Shown: positions 51,541 through 62,977, counted from the stretch's first letter. The stretch is DNA of 64,000 nt from Stomoxys calcitrans (GCF_963082655.1 NC_081554.1:47227761-47291760), one strand, 5' to 3'. The notes: generated by a model not told the origin, from the sequence alone. Translations and numbers: made by a program.

Positions 51541-53280
51541 TGCTATAATATTGGAATTAATTGAATGTTGGAGACCATAGTAACAGGCATTGTGTTGATA
51601 AAGAATTATAGCTATCGTACTTAATGAAATTGTCTTATATTGTCTAAAACGATATACATTCCTCTGGGGTTTTCAGTTATGAAGTGGTCCCCCAAAAACT
51701 CAGCATCTTTAACAGATATTGTCCTGAACGGTCAACATGTCTGTTTTGGGGATTCTATGAGGGTGGACAGTCATATTCTTTGTCTACAGAAATCTTAGTC
51801 ACATATTGATATCATATTCCTAGTCTAGAACAAATTTTGCAATTATAATTCTTAGTAATCTATGAACCGAAAACATCACCACCAAAAGAGTGGCTAAGAG
51901 GGGGACTTCCTTTTCATAACTCTTTTGCCCCTCCATCTCTATTAAAATTCATTGTAATCATGTGTAACTTCAAGAGCGATAATAATTTTGATGATCAGAT
52001 TAATGTCGCTGGTGTTTGTGGTACATGAGTTTGTCTACATTAATGATGACATTCCAACATGGCCATAAATGTCCGACACGCTTAAACTTCAAAACCCATC
52101 CTCATAAAATGGTCGACCATCAGCCAGCTGTAGTAGCGCATCACAACTTGTTCAAAACCCAAACTGGAGAAGAAAAAAAAAACATGACGAATTATTTAAT
52201 AATACGCCAACACCAATGACATCTATGCCTGCAGCTTGAATTCAACTTTTCAAGTGGCGGAGATGATGACGCCAACAAAAAAAAAAACAAAAAACGCACT
52301 CCAACATCTTACTCTATGGTAACTTGGCCGCAATCCAATCAAGTGGCAACAATTGCCTGATGTTTTCCATCAAATCGTGGTGTTTGCTTATAAATACATT
52401 ATTTATGAATGAATGTGAAAACAAAAACAACAGCGGCATCCGATTGTAGGTTTCTTTCATTACGACTTTCATCTCCTCCCGCCGCTTGGCATTTATTGTG
52501 TGTGCTTCAATAGGTGTTGGCTGCCTTGCGTTTCCGCCTTTCCTGCAATGTGACACCTTAAGTCATCTATGTAGACAATGTCAGTGCCAATTCAAAGCCA
52601 AACGAAACGAAAAACCACAAAACATTACCTTCACCATGTGCTGTAATTGCTTTGCAGTTGTTTTTTTTTTTCTTTCCAGCCAACTGATTTATGATGCAAT
52701 AGTTTGCCTAGTCTATACGGAATTACTTACACTTTCATTCGGAGTTGGATGTGTGATGTGAAGAATATGCAATGCGAAATACTTTGGCAAAGTGCTTGGG
52801 AAAAGAAAAGGATTTCTGGAGCCAAATGACAAACAATTAACGCTTCTCGAAATGGGCTAAAATAATTATGACTATGATGAACATTCTGATATCAAAAGAC
52901 TTAAGACACGAACGTGTTATTGAACGAGTGAATTCTGATATCAAAAGACTTAAGACACGAACATGTTATTGAACGAGTTAATTCTGATATCAAAAGACTT
53001 AAGAAACGAACATGTTATAGAACGAGTTAATTATTACACAGAATAGTAGAATAGCACCTACTCGGTAAACCGATTTAAGTCATTTTTTGCAGTTACCCAT
53101 TTACTAACCTTAAACTACATACCTGAGTTCCAAATTGGATTCATTTGGTCCAATGTATTCTGATCAAAAATTCATTCTCTAATAAAAGGTATATGGAAGT
53201 AAAGAGGGAATCTGATGTTTAAATTCGGGGTCTAGACGAGATCGGATGCATATGTCCCCATAATGGGTAAAGGTGAAAAT
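51541..53280. other. Spacer with a 49-bp tandem repeat, no gene recognised
   Basis: AT-rich and apparently single copy apart from the tandem repeat at 52883-53029. The frames at 52016-52219, 52314-52556 and 52486-52761 show no domain and are short. Possibly host intergenic or intronic DNA. Confidence 0.45.
52883..53029. repeat. 49-bp tandem repeat, three units
   Basis: Units start at 52883, 52932 and 52981 with ATTCTGATATCAAAAGACTT and end with GAACGAGTTA or GAACGAGTGA. A few substitutions separate them. The shared word CAAAAGACTTAAGACAC also occurs at 14950. Confidence 0.9.
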
Positions 53281-54180
53281 ATGGCGGTATTCTGCTAGCC
53301 TCTCAAGGGCAGCCTAAAGTAGGCTGAAGTGGTGCTAGACCTAAAAACCGAAGGGAACAATATGAATATGCGCCCTGGATTCCTCTTCTACTGCAGAAGA
53401 GTTTATTGATAGGTGGATAAGGCAACAGGGACCACAGGAGACGAAGTGACCGTGCAGCTAAAGCATTTATAGCCAGTATTGGTTATTCTGCGTCACTCGA
53501 ACGAAGTCTTCGCGATGACGATGAAGGCACTGAAGACAATGTTGATGCGAGAGTGGCGGGATCGGACGTTCCGACTCTTACGTTATATTTGGACAGGCTC
53601 TGCCGTCAGTAGATCGAAACTGGTAAAAAGATGCCAAGAGGTTCTTCGAACCATGAGCAAGACTGTCAGGCTCTACAGGGTCTCAGCCCATCAAGTTGTT
53701 GCAGGGAATAAAGCGGCGGACGAGCTGACCAGGAATGGATTGCTGTTTGCCGAAGATCTCGCTTTAAAATTAGTGAGACCATCACTATGTGAGCTTCTTA
53801 GTAAGGTAAACGCCTGGTACTATGACTGCGCGTATAAGGCGTGGGCAGGTGCTGTATGCTATAGGAAGTCAAAGGCCCTGTGCACGAGTATTTCGTGAAA
53901 CACTACGTCGATTATCCTGGGGCTGTGAAAGCATGACTTAGTACAGCTAATTAGAGTCCCGACTGGCAACATCAGGTCTTTGAGGCCGCGCTGGGCACAG
54001 GTAGAGGCAAACTTCTGCAGGATGTGCGATGACGAAGAGGAGTTGGAGATGGTCGAGTAGCTGTTGGGTCATTACCCTATCCTTGCGAGGAGAAGATACA
54101 AGATAATGGGTGAACTCGTCTGTCTGAGCCTGGATTTGCCACTGGATTATACTGTCGACAGTGAGTTTTGTTTTCTTCTC
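53281..54180 (+). pseudogene. I/R1-like LINE RNase H and C-terminal fragment
   Basis: The frame at 53479-53898 includes SKTVRLYRVSAHQVVAGNKA and ADELTRNG, matching the last RNase H motif (W.PGH.G..GNE.AD), with the His retained. Downstream ANFCRMCDDEEELEMVE (about 54005-54055) is the C-x2-C zinc motif common at this end. Earlier parts are eroded. Inactive remnant. Confidence 0.6.
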
Positions 54181-55312
54181 ATACCCTCCACCATAGGATG
54201 GGGTATTAGCGAAACCAGCCACAATTTATAGAGGGGAGGTAAAACCCGTTGAAATTTTTTTCAAAAACAATGATATTTTTTAAATTCTGGGGGAGGGGTC
54301 GGGGGGGCTAAAACTTTTCTGGGGAATGCTTAGCTCACCCCCAGAGGGTTTGCTACGCTTATGGAATTTGTGGCACCTCGAAATATTCGTCTAAGACCCC
54401 ATAATCCATATATTAGGTTGCCCAAAAAGTAATTGCGGATTTTTCATATAGTCGGCGTTGACAAATTTTTTCACAGCTTGTGACTCTGTAATTGCATTCT
54501 TTCTTCTGTCAGTTATCAGCAGTTATTTTTAGCGTGCTTTAGAAAAAAAATGTAAAAAAAGTATATTTGATTAAATTTCATTCTAAGTTTTATTAAAAAT
54601 GCATTTACTTTCTTTTAAAAAATCCGCAATTACTTTTTGGGCAACCCAATATATTTTTGATTGTCATAGGAGAGCAAGTCAATCCAGCCATGTTCATCCG
54701 TCCATACTGCCGAAAGCACGTTAACTTTGGAAGGAGTAAAGCTAAGTGCTTGAATTTATACTTTCTATTAGTACATCGGTTGCAAATGGCGCATATCGAT
54801 TGCAAATGGCGCATATCGGGCTCTGTTTTGATATAGCTGCCATATAAACCGCTCTCGGATCTTGACTTCTTGAGCCTCTGCAGGGGGCTATTCTTGGCTG
54901 ACATTTCCCAACATTGTTTTGCTTTGACTTCCAATGACTGTTCTAAGAAAGGTCTAAATCAGTTCATAACCTTGTACAGCTGCCATATAAACCGATCTCC
55001 CGATTCGAATTCTTAAGCTTCTGGAAGGCGCAATTACCACCCCATTTGGCTGAAATTTTACTCGTAAAGTTTGGCTATGATTTCCAATAGGCGTGCCAAG
55101 TATGGTTCAATTCGGTCTATAACCAGATATAGATCCCATATAAACTGATCTCCCGACCTGACTTCATGAGCCTCTGGAGGTTGCAAATAATATCCGAGTT
55201 GAATGGAAATTTTAACAAGGTATGCTGCTATATGTTTGAAAATGCCGTTCATAGCACCTGTCAAATACGATCCATAGTGGAGGGTATAAAAGATTCGGTA
55301 AGGCCGAACTTA
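54181..55312 (-). repeat. DINE-1/mini-me-like element interrupted by a MITE
   Basis: Left terminus ATACCCTCCACCATAGGATG, then an unrelated GC-rich stretch (54215-54370), AATATTCGTCTAAGACCCC, the MITE (54413-54649), a reduced microsatellite (CATCCGTCCATAC) and three to four units. It ends with CGATCCATAGTGGAGGG and TTCGGTAAGGCCGAAC. Both sub-terminal repeats survive, so the element is nearly whole. Confidence 0.65.
54413..54649 (+). mobile_element. Mariner-type MITE, copy 9
   Basis: 237 bp, TA on both sides, left end TTAGGTTGCCC with one change. It splits the DINE-like element between the ATAATCCATATA and ATATTTTTGATTG words, so it is the younger insertion. Confidence 0.9.
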
Positions 55313-55683
55313 AAGCCCTTTCACTTGTGTTTTGACGCAGAGTACTCGAATTCCCCACGGGGTATTTTCTCCCCGATTCTGTTTAACATCTACCTCTTTA
55401 AACTCCCCACCCTTAATTGGTGTGTAGATATTACGCGCGAATCACTGCTCTCTGCTGGGGAAGTGGAATAACATCTATGAGCTGTGAGAACAGACAAACA
55501 TTTATCTTTAGTAGCTGGCAGAATTTTTCTGGTGTCACAAATTAAAAATCTATCCTACGAAATCATCACCAGATCTCAATGGATAATGGAAATTCTGATA
55601 GTATTCCACCCGAAGATCTTAGGGTGACCCTCGACACCAATTGGTCTTCATGTTTTAAATTACGGAACGCAAACAGAGGCTGC

Positions 55684-56016
55684 AAAAACAAATTTTCCCA
55701 TGAACATTCCATTAAGGAATAGGGGAAAACTTCTTGCATATCCATGAGTGATGTCCGATTCAAGTTTTTTTAAGTTCAACGATATGGCGCTTCCTTTCTA
55801 TAGCCGATTCCAGACGACGTGCCATAGTGTGACACCTTATTTGTGGAGAAGATTTTACATGGCTGCTATACTAAATGGTGCAGTAGCTCACAAATGTCGC
55901 CAGCATTAGGAAGGGATAACCACCGCTGAAAATTCAATGTGATCTTCTCGCCAGAATTTGAACCCATATGTTCAGCGTCATAGGCGGATATGCTAACCTC
56001 TGCGCTACGGTGGCCT
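55684..56016 (-). mobile_element. tRNA-derived SINE (family 1), full length
   Basis: Complete from AAATTTTCCCATGAAC (tail) to CTACGGTGGCC (head) with box A (TAGCGCAGAGG) and a decayed box B. It has a short internal insertion (CTATACTAAATGGTGC). It lies in the Jockey remnant, between the LDTNWSS and YQDAAF segments. Confidence 0.8.
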
Positions 56017-56276
56017 TCATAGGCAGCAGGGGTGAGCAATAAGCGGCGGATAAACTGCAGACCTATCAAGACGCAGCTTTCCGCTCCACGTATTGCCTAC
56101 TGACGACAAACATCAAATATCTACACGAGTATACCAACATCCTTATAGTTACAAATCATTGTCAGCTCCTCTCTAAACCGTTTCTTTTGAGCTGCCACAG
56201 AAGATCTGCCGAATTTTCTACTTATCAAGGTAGGACCCCCCACCGAAACCAATCTCTTCATACCGCATGATATTTA

Positions 56277-56845
56277 AAGGGTGATTTTTTTGAGGTTAGG
56301 ATTTTCATGCATTAGTATTTGACAGATCACGTGGGATTTCAGACATGGTGTCAAAGAGAAAGATGCTCAGTATGCTTTGACATTTCATCATGAATAGACT
56401 TACTAACGAGCAACGCTTGCAAATCATTGAATTTTATTACCAAAATCAGTGTTCGGTTCGAAATGTGTTCATTCACCGTAACGTTGCGTCCAACAGCATC
56501 TTTGAAAAAATACGGTCCAATGATTCCACCAGCGTACAAACCACACCAAACAGTGCATTTTTCGGGATGCATGGGCAGTTCCTGAACGGCTTCTGGTTGC
56601 TCTTCACTCCAAATGCGGCAATTTTGCTTATTTACGTAGCCATTCAACCAGAAATGAGCCTCATCGCTGAACAAAATTTGTCAAAATTTGAACACATTTC
56701 GAACCGAACACTGATTTTGGTAATAAAATTCAATGATTTGCAAGCGTTGCTCGTTAGTAAGTTTATTCATGATGAAATGTCAAAGCATACTGAGCATCTT
56801 TCTCTTTGACACCATGAAAATCCTAACCTCAAAAAAATCACCCTT
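56277..56845. mobile_element. Foldback derivative of a DUF4817 transposon, complete copy
   Basis: Bounded by AAGGGTGATTTTTTT and AAAAAAATCACCCTT with TA on both sides (56275-56276, 56846-56847). The arms repeat the transposase N-terminus in opposite directions around a central piece of catalytic-domain coding sequence. Nearly identical to the copy at 35.8-36.3 kb over the shared part. The right arm lacks about 37 bp (the CTGAAATCCCACGTG part) that the left arm keeps. It encodes no intact transposase. Confidence 0.85.
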
Positions 56846-57160
56846 TACAAGGGTGCTGTAGCCAATGAGACTTCATTATACCAGCGAAATATATTCCCAC
56901 CATCCATTCGAGTTAGAGAGGAAGAGCTCCCTAGAAAAATCGGAGCCATTCTGGCCCAATTTACATTTGGATGGTTTAGCAAACTAAACTCATATCATAT
57001 CGAGTCTAGACAATAAAATCCTATGAAAGCAATCAATTTCTTAGAAGCCCGAAAAAAACCAACTTATCTTATTGCAAGACACTATGGACCGCTACAATTG
57101 AAGCTGCCACATTCCTGGAGTTGGGCCTAGAGACTATAATCGAGTCAGAATAAATCAATT

Positions 57161-57529
57161 TGTATGCATACAGCGACCTTGACTACAGCAACAAGAAAAG
57201 GGGAATTGAGTGAACCGAGTAGGTCATTTTTGCTGTTGCCCTCATACTCACCTAAAACTACAAATCGGAAATCCAAGTTTGGGTTTAAGGCCTGGGCTGC
57301 ATGACCTTCTCTTATGAACGTTAAATGGGAGTAAATAACGAATCGGTCATTTTGATTCGAAGTCTAGGGTGGATGACTTACCCCATTGCTCCCGCACACC
57401 AAACATTTTTTACCTCAAAACTAGTTAAAATGAACTGAATTTGGCTAATATTGAACTTCCTATAGCGCAAAAGAATTATATGATCATTGTTTGTCCAATT
57501 ATTTCTTCATAGCTACGGAATTGTATATA
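57161..57529. other. Spacer, possibly old LINE 3' end
   Basis: No coding frame recognised. Bases 57205-57260 (CGAGTAGGTCATTTTTGCTG, CTACAAATCGGAAATCC) loosely echo 53058-53140 (CTCGGTAAACCGATTTAAG, GAGTTCCAAATTGG), so an old repeat may be shared. Confidence 0.35.
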
Positions 57530-57766
57530 TTGGGTTGCCCAAAAAGTAATTGCGGATTTTTTAAAAGAAAGTAAATGCATTTTTATTAAAACTTAGAATG
57601 AACTTTAATCAAATATACTTTTTTTACACTTTTTTTCTAAAGCAAGCTAAAAGTAACAGCTGATAACTGACAGAAGAAAGAATGCAATTACAGAGTCACA
57701 AGCTGTGAAAAAATTTGTTAACGCCGACTATATGAAAAATCCGCAATTACTTTTTGGGCAACCCAA
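57530..57766 (-). mobile_element. Mariner-type MITE, copy 10
   Basis: 237 bp, perfect ends and TA duplication, minus orientation. Confidence 0.9.
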
Positions 57767-58689
57767 TACATAGTATTAGTTCACTTTAAACTTACCGCAA
57801 GTAAAATATGAACTAAGGAGCATTGAAATTGAAAGATAAAATAGAAGAAAAAAAATCTATATTTCCCAATTCTTCGAAGCATTCAATTGGAGATTTGCGA
57901 ACACATAGACACAATGTCTCACCAGTAGAAGGGAGTTTATTATTAAATTGTTCTTAATTTATAGCATGTATTTATGAGCTCAAGAAATGGAAATGACAGC
58001 GAACATTTTTGTTATATTGAACTAAAAATCCCAATTTTTTTTAATTAGTTCATTTAGTAATAAATTTCAGAAAATATATCGTCAACGATGATAAGATTTT
58101 AACCACATTTAGTAAATCTCTCGCTTATTTCAAGAATAATCGTTTAAGGAAAATTACTAATTCCACCCGTGTTGTAAGCTGTGTTATCCATACTCATGAG
58201 TAGTTACTTTTATTTGTATATAGTTAATTTTGTAAGTCTTTAAGAATTTTTAACTAACCGTGGATAATCGACAACGATGATAAGATTTTACCCATGTTTA
58301 GTAAAGTTCTCGCTTAACTCAATAATAATTGTTTAAGGAAAATTACTAACTGTTCCCGTGTTGTGAGCTAGCCATACTCATGAGTAGTTAGTTTTATTTG
58401 TACATAGTTAATTTTCTAACTCTTTAAGAATTTTTAACTAATCGTGGATAGATATCATGAACTTACGTGTACTATGTAATTAACTCATAGTTACAATAAG
58501 GATTTTTCAGAGTCCAGGATTCATTAAGACCGAAGATTATGGGTCTCAAATGAAAGATATTTATGAAAGGAAGCTAAGACTGACTTTTAAAGTTTGGGAA
58601 ACGAGCAGATATGTAGCACTCTGTGAGAAGCAAACAAAAAGTTTTGGAGAGTAAACTACAAATCTGAATTTTAGTTTGTTTTTTTTTTT
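57767..58689. other. AT-rich spacer with a 188-bp tandem duplication
   Basis: No gene recognised. The main structure is the two-unit repeat at 58079-58452. The rest is AT-rich DNA without repeats shared elsewhere in the window. Confidence 0.5.
58079..58452. repeat. 188-bp tandem duplication
   Basis: Two units start at 58079 (TCGTCAACGATGATAAG) and 58267 (TCGACAACGATGATAAG). Both contain GGAAAATTACTAA, CATACTCATGAGTAG and AAGAATTTTTAACTAA, with scattered changes. Confidence 0.85.
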
Positions 58690-59205
58690 GTTTTTGTTAC
58701 CATAGATGGGTTAATTTCCGAGATGGACTTTATTGGACTACTAGCTGGATGGACGATTTCGATGAAATTGAGAACTGGAGTTTTGTTAGACACCTTCGAC
58801 ATCGCTGTTGAGCATGCTCTAGATCGGAGCATATTTGGATATAGCTGTCATATTGACAGACCTTCCGATTCATGGTCTTGGCTCAACTGTTACCTAATTT
58901 TGCTGAAGTCTGGAGCAGAGAATTGTGGCAGACCCTCCATAGCTCCCTGCCATAATGACTGATCTCTCGATTTAAGCTCTTGGGCCCATAAAATACACAT
59001 TTATTATCCTATTTCGCTGATATTGAGGAAATGTATAGCATTAGTTACCATTCCTTGCGAATAGGACCATATATATAAAAATAAAACTGCCATTTCCTTG
59101 AAGTCTTGGAACAGTAATTTGTGTTAGACCCCTAGACATCCGTGCTCAATGTAGTCTAGATCGCATCATGTGAATAAGATATTTATCCATGGTGGTGGGT
59201 ATCCA
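58690..59205 (-). repeat. DINE-like repeat, eroded
   Basis: Eroded units with GGATATAGCTGTCATATTG, GCTCTTGGGCCCATAAAAT and ACATTTATTATCC. The right end CCATGGTGGTGGGTATCC matches the element end at 6.3 kb. Confidence 0.5.
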
Positions 59206-60340
59206 AAGTTTCGCCCGTACTCAATGCGTTCTTACATGCAATTATAATGAAATTGAAATATATCCCTTTGAACTTAATATTCGAACGCAAATCGTTTTAG
59301 CCATAGAGAGCACAATTCCAATTCGTTTACAAAGTTTCCACATGCCTATCTTCAAATTGATTATCCAAACATTACTTTTAATATACCAAAAAATATTTCA
59401 AATGGACATCGTTTTATGACACAGTTTCATATTGTTGGACTAGGAAGAGTTGCGACAAAAACGAGCTTCATTTAAGACTCTGCTCTATAAATATCCATCA
59501 ATAGCATCATCCTCATCAACATCTTTAACTAAAGCAAAGAGTGGTGCCACGAACATTATTGGCATATCAGCATCGCCATCATCATAATCACCATCGTCAT
59601 TATCGACAATGGGCCGTAGTGCCAGCCTTCTGCTTTTTTTTTCTCAATCAAAAGTCACGTTTTTGTTACCAATTTCCAAACATGTTTATCTTTATGACTT
59701 TCAATTGTCAAACGCATTTTGCAACAATTTAAAACACATTGTGTTTTTAAGCTGTCATTTGCTGCAAGGTAAAAACGTTTCCCGGGAACTTCAGTTACAG
59801 CAGATGGGTTTTCTATTTGGTTTGTAGTGCACTAGGCTTTTATAACTGGCCTGAATTTTCTTTCGTTTTGTTTTTTTTTTTTTGTTATTTAGGCCATTAC
59901 AATTGCCTGAATGGCAATTTTGTTGATGTTATGAATTTCTTACAACTATAGAGACGTAGCTGTCGTTTTCAAGCAGATCAAGTGCTTATTTTAAGTGTGT
60001 GTGTGTGTGTAGATTCATATGGATTTTGTTTCAACTGTAAGTGTTTTATAAATGCGGAAGAAATCGACTGAAGGCATTTTTATGGAAGAAAGTTAAACTT
60101 CATTTATGGATGCGTATGTAAATGTCTGTCAATGCAGTGCAAAACTTTGTTGTTTTAAGTAGTATGGTACCCTTCGCTATAGTGGGAGGTGGTATAGCAA
60201 CATTGTCATTGGTTTGGCAAAGGTCAAACATTTTTGAGGCGAGAGGCCATTTTTTGGCGAGCGGATTAAGTTGTTCGCAAATAAGTGCGGAAAGTCTATT
60301 TGAATGGGGAATGGGGATATACTAACCCCTTCCTATGTGT
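59206..60340. other. Spacer, no gene recognised
   Basis: AT-rich, with CATCAT runs near 59575 and a GT run at 59997-60010. Small frames (59189-59419, 59541-59732, 59609-59827, 60122-60325) have no domain. Possibly host DNA. Confidence 0.45.
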
Positions 60341-60342
60341 GA

Positions 60343-60410
60343 GTGTATAATAAAGCAGTAGGATACGATGAGTTGCCAGCTGATCTATTGAGGGCAGCTG
60401 GTAAATGTAA
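60343..60410 (+). pseudogene. Small RTE reverse-transcriptase scrap
   Basis: NKAVGYDELPADLLRAAGK matches the RT entry motif of RTE elements (NKAAGADGLPAELFK at 49.5 kb). Text beyond this in the same frame has no recognisable domain. Confidence 0.4.
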
Positions 60411-60618
60411 ATTCGCTCACGAACCTTTCATTAAAAAGAGAGCAGCGAGATTTTTCAATAACAAAGATTTCTGCCAAATTTTAGCTCATTATTACTACCT
60501 CCGTTTTGTATTCAAAGTCAAACAGCTCGCTGCTGAGCGACATCTCTTTGTAGAGCAGTTCTACAAGGCTGAAGTACTCAATAATATCGCTCGCATTTAG
60601 TGAGGCGATGGTCGAAAT

Positions 60619-60827
60619 CCAAATTTGTCCATGAACATTCCACTAAGGAACAGGGGCAAACTTCTTACATATCAAAGAGTGCTGTCTGTTGCAAGTTTAA
60701 GCTCAATGAAAAGGTGCCTCCTTTTTATAGCCGAGTTAGAGCGGCGTGCTGCAGTGTGACACCTCTTTTGGGAGAACCTCACAAATGTCACCAGCATTAG
60801 GAGGGGATAACCACCGCTGACAATTTT
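60619..60827 (-). mobile_element. tRNA-derived SINE (family 1), 3' part, split by a DINE-like insertion
   Basis: Tail to mid-body of the SINE (TTTGTCCATGAACATTCC to ACCACCGCTGACAATTTT). The missing head is found at 62896-62977 beyond the inserted repeat; joining the two ends gives the usual family order with nothing missing. Confidence 0.8.
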
Positions 60828-62895
60828 AATACCCTCCACCATAGGATGGAGATATACTTATTGCGTCATTCCCTTTGTAACACCTCGATATATGCGTCTA
60901 AGACCCCTTAAAGTAAAGTCATGTCAGTCCATCCGTTCGTCAAAAGCACGCTAACTTTCAAAGGAGTAAAGCTAAGCGCTTTGAAATTATGCACAAATAC
61001 TTTTTATTAGGGTACGTCGGTTGGGATTGTAAATGGGTCAAATCGGTTAATGTTTTGATAAAGCTGTCATATAAACCGATCTTGGGTATTGACTTCTTGA
61101 GCATCTAGAGGGCGCAATTCTTATCCGATTTAGATGAAATTTTACACGTGGTGATTTGGTATCACTTCGAACAACTCTGCCAAGAATGGTCTCAATCGGT
61201 TGACAACCTGATATAGCTGGTAAATGGGTCCAATCAATTCATGTTTTTATATAGTTGCCATATAAACCGATCTGTGGTCTTGACTTCTTGAGCATCTAGA
61301 GGGCGCATTCTTATCCGATTTGGCTGACATTTCGCACATGGTGTTTTTTTACACGTGGTGCCAAGTATGGTCTCAATTGAGACTGCGCCCTCTAGATGCT
61401 CAAGAAGTCAAGACCACAGATCGGTTTATATGGCAACTATATAAAAACATGAATTGATTGGACCCATTTAAAAAACCTGATATAGCTGCAATATAAACCG
61501 AACTTGGATCTTGACTTCTATGGCTTCCAGAGGGCGCAATTCTAATCTGATTTGGCTGAAATTTTGCATGAAGTGTTGTGGTACTCCCAACAACAGTATA
61601 ACATAACCTAATATAGCTGTCATATAAACCGATCTCCTTACAGACTTCTTTAGCCTATAGAGGGCGCAATTCCTATCTAATTAAGCTAAAATTTAGCATG
61701 ACGTGTTTCGTTATGACTTTCCAACAACTGTGCTAAGTATGGTTCAAATCGGTCCACAACCGGATATAGCTGCCACATAATCCAACCTTGGGTCTTGAAT
61801 TTTAAAGCTCCTAGAGGGTGCAATTCTTATCCGATTTGGCTGAAATTTTGCACGAGGTGTTGTGGTATGACTTCCAACAACTGTGCCAAGTATTGCCTAA
61901 ATCAGTCCATATCCAGATATAGCCGCCATATGAGCCTATCTCCCGATTAGATTTCTTTAGCCTCTAGAGGGCGCAATTCTTATCCGATTTGGCTGAAATT
62001 TTGCATTAAGTGTTGTGGTGTGACATCCAATAACTGTGGTAAATATAGTCTAAATCAGTTCGTAATCTGATATAGCTGTCATATAAACCGATCTCCCGAT
62101 TAGATTTCTTCAGCCTCTAGAGGGCGCAATTCTTATCCGACTTGTCCGAAATTTTAAATGAGGTGTTTTATTTTGACACCCAACAACTATGTCAAGTATG
62201 GTCTTTATCAGTCCATATCCTGATATAGCCGCCATAAAAACCGATCCCCCGATTAGACATCTTGGGCTTCTAGACGGCGCAATTCTTATTCAATATGGTT
62301 ACAATTTTGCATATGTCGTTTTGGTTTGACTTTTAAAAACTGTCCCAAGTATGGTCTAGGTATATAACCTGATATAGCTCTCATATAAACCGATCCCCCA
62401 GTTAGACTTTTTGAGCCTCTAGAGGGCGCACTTCTTTTACGATTTGGCCGAAATTTTGAATTAAGTGATTTAGTTTGACTTCCAACAACTATGTCAAGTA
62501 TAGTCTATATCAGCCCATAACCTGTTATAACCCCGATACATAACCCGATCTTCCGATTAGATTACTTGGGCTTCTAGAGGGCGCAATTTTTTATCCAATA
62601 TGGTTGAAATGTTTAATATGTCGTTTTGGTTTGACTTCTAATAACTGTTCCAAGTATGGCCTAAATCGGTACATAACCTGATACAGCTCTTCTATAAACC
62701 GATCCCTCAGTTTGACTTTTTGAGCCTCTGGAGGGCGCAGTTGTTACTCGATTTGCCTGAAATTTTGGAGATGGTGTTTTTCAATGACTGGTGTTTTTCC
62801 ATTTGAAAAAGTCATTCATTGAATTTGACAAATGCGATCCATGGTGGAGGATATATAAGATTCGGCCCGGCCGAATTTAGCACGATTTTACTTGT
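60828..62895 (-). repeat. DINE-1/mini-me-like element inserted within a SINE, about 11 units
   Basis: In minus orientation it starts at the right with ACAAGTAAAATCGTGC, TTCGGCCGGGCCGAATC and TATATATCCTCCACCATGG. An array of about 11 units follows, then a short TGACGAACGGATGG microsatellite remnant, and it ends at the left with CTCCATCCTATGGTGGAGGG. The unit words are CTAGAGGGCGCAATTC, TTATCCGATTTGGCTG and ATATAGCTGTCATATAAACC. Because it interrupts a SINE, its ends are known within two bases. There is no TA or longer duplication; the joint falls between T and T, as described for Helentron-type insertion. Confidence 0.75.
61221..61470. repeat. Perfect 87-bp inverted duplication inside the array
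   Basis: Bases 61221-61307 and 61384-61470 are exact reverse complements by eye, separated by 76 bases. The unit order of the array is broken here: one unit is copied backwards. Confidence 0.9.
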
Positions 62896-62977
62896 TTCTG
62901 ATGTTCTTGCCAGGATTCTTACTCAGACGTTCAGTGTCATAGGCGGAGATGCTAACCTCTGCACTACGGTGGCCTCC
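62896..62977 (-). mobile_element. tRNA-derived SINE (family 1), head part
   Basis: TTCTGATGTTCTTGCC through the region for box A (minus-strand TAGTGCAGAGG) to CTACGGTGGCC. It completes the SINE at 60619-60827. Box B is decayed (GAGTAAGAATCC). Confidence 0.8.

Larger units (their letters stand above)
55316..57160 (+). pseudogene. Jockey-clade LINE, C-terminal half, split by two insertions
   Basis: Readable in broken + strand frames: SPRGIFSPILFNIYLFKLPT (motif B region, 55350-55410), PEDLRVTLDTNWSSCFK (55605-55660), then after a SINE YQDAAFRSTYCLL and LSKPFLLSCHRRSAEF (56065-56215). After the foldback element come PPSIRVREEELPRK, ILAQFTFGWFSKLNSY and LWTATIEAATFLELGLETI (56900-57140), the conserved Jockey C-terminus. 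Part of the catalytic palm is missing. Confidence 0.7.
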
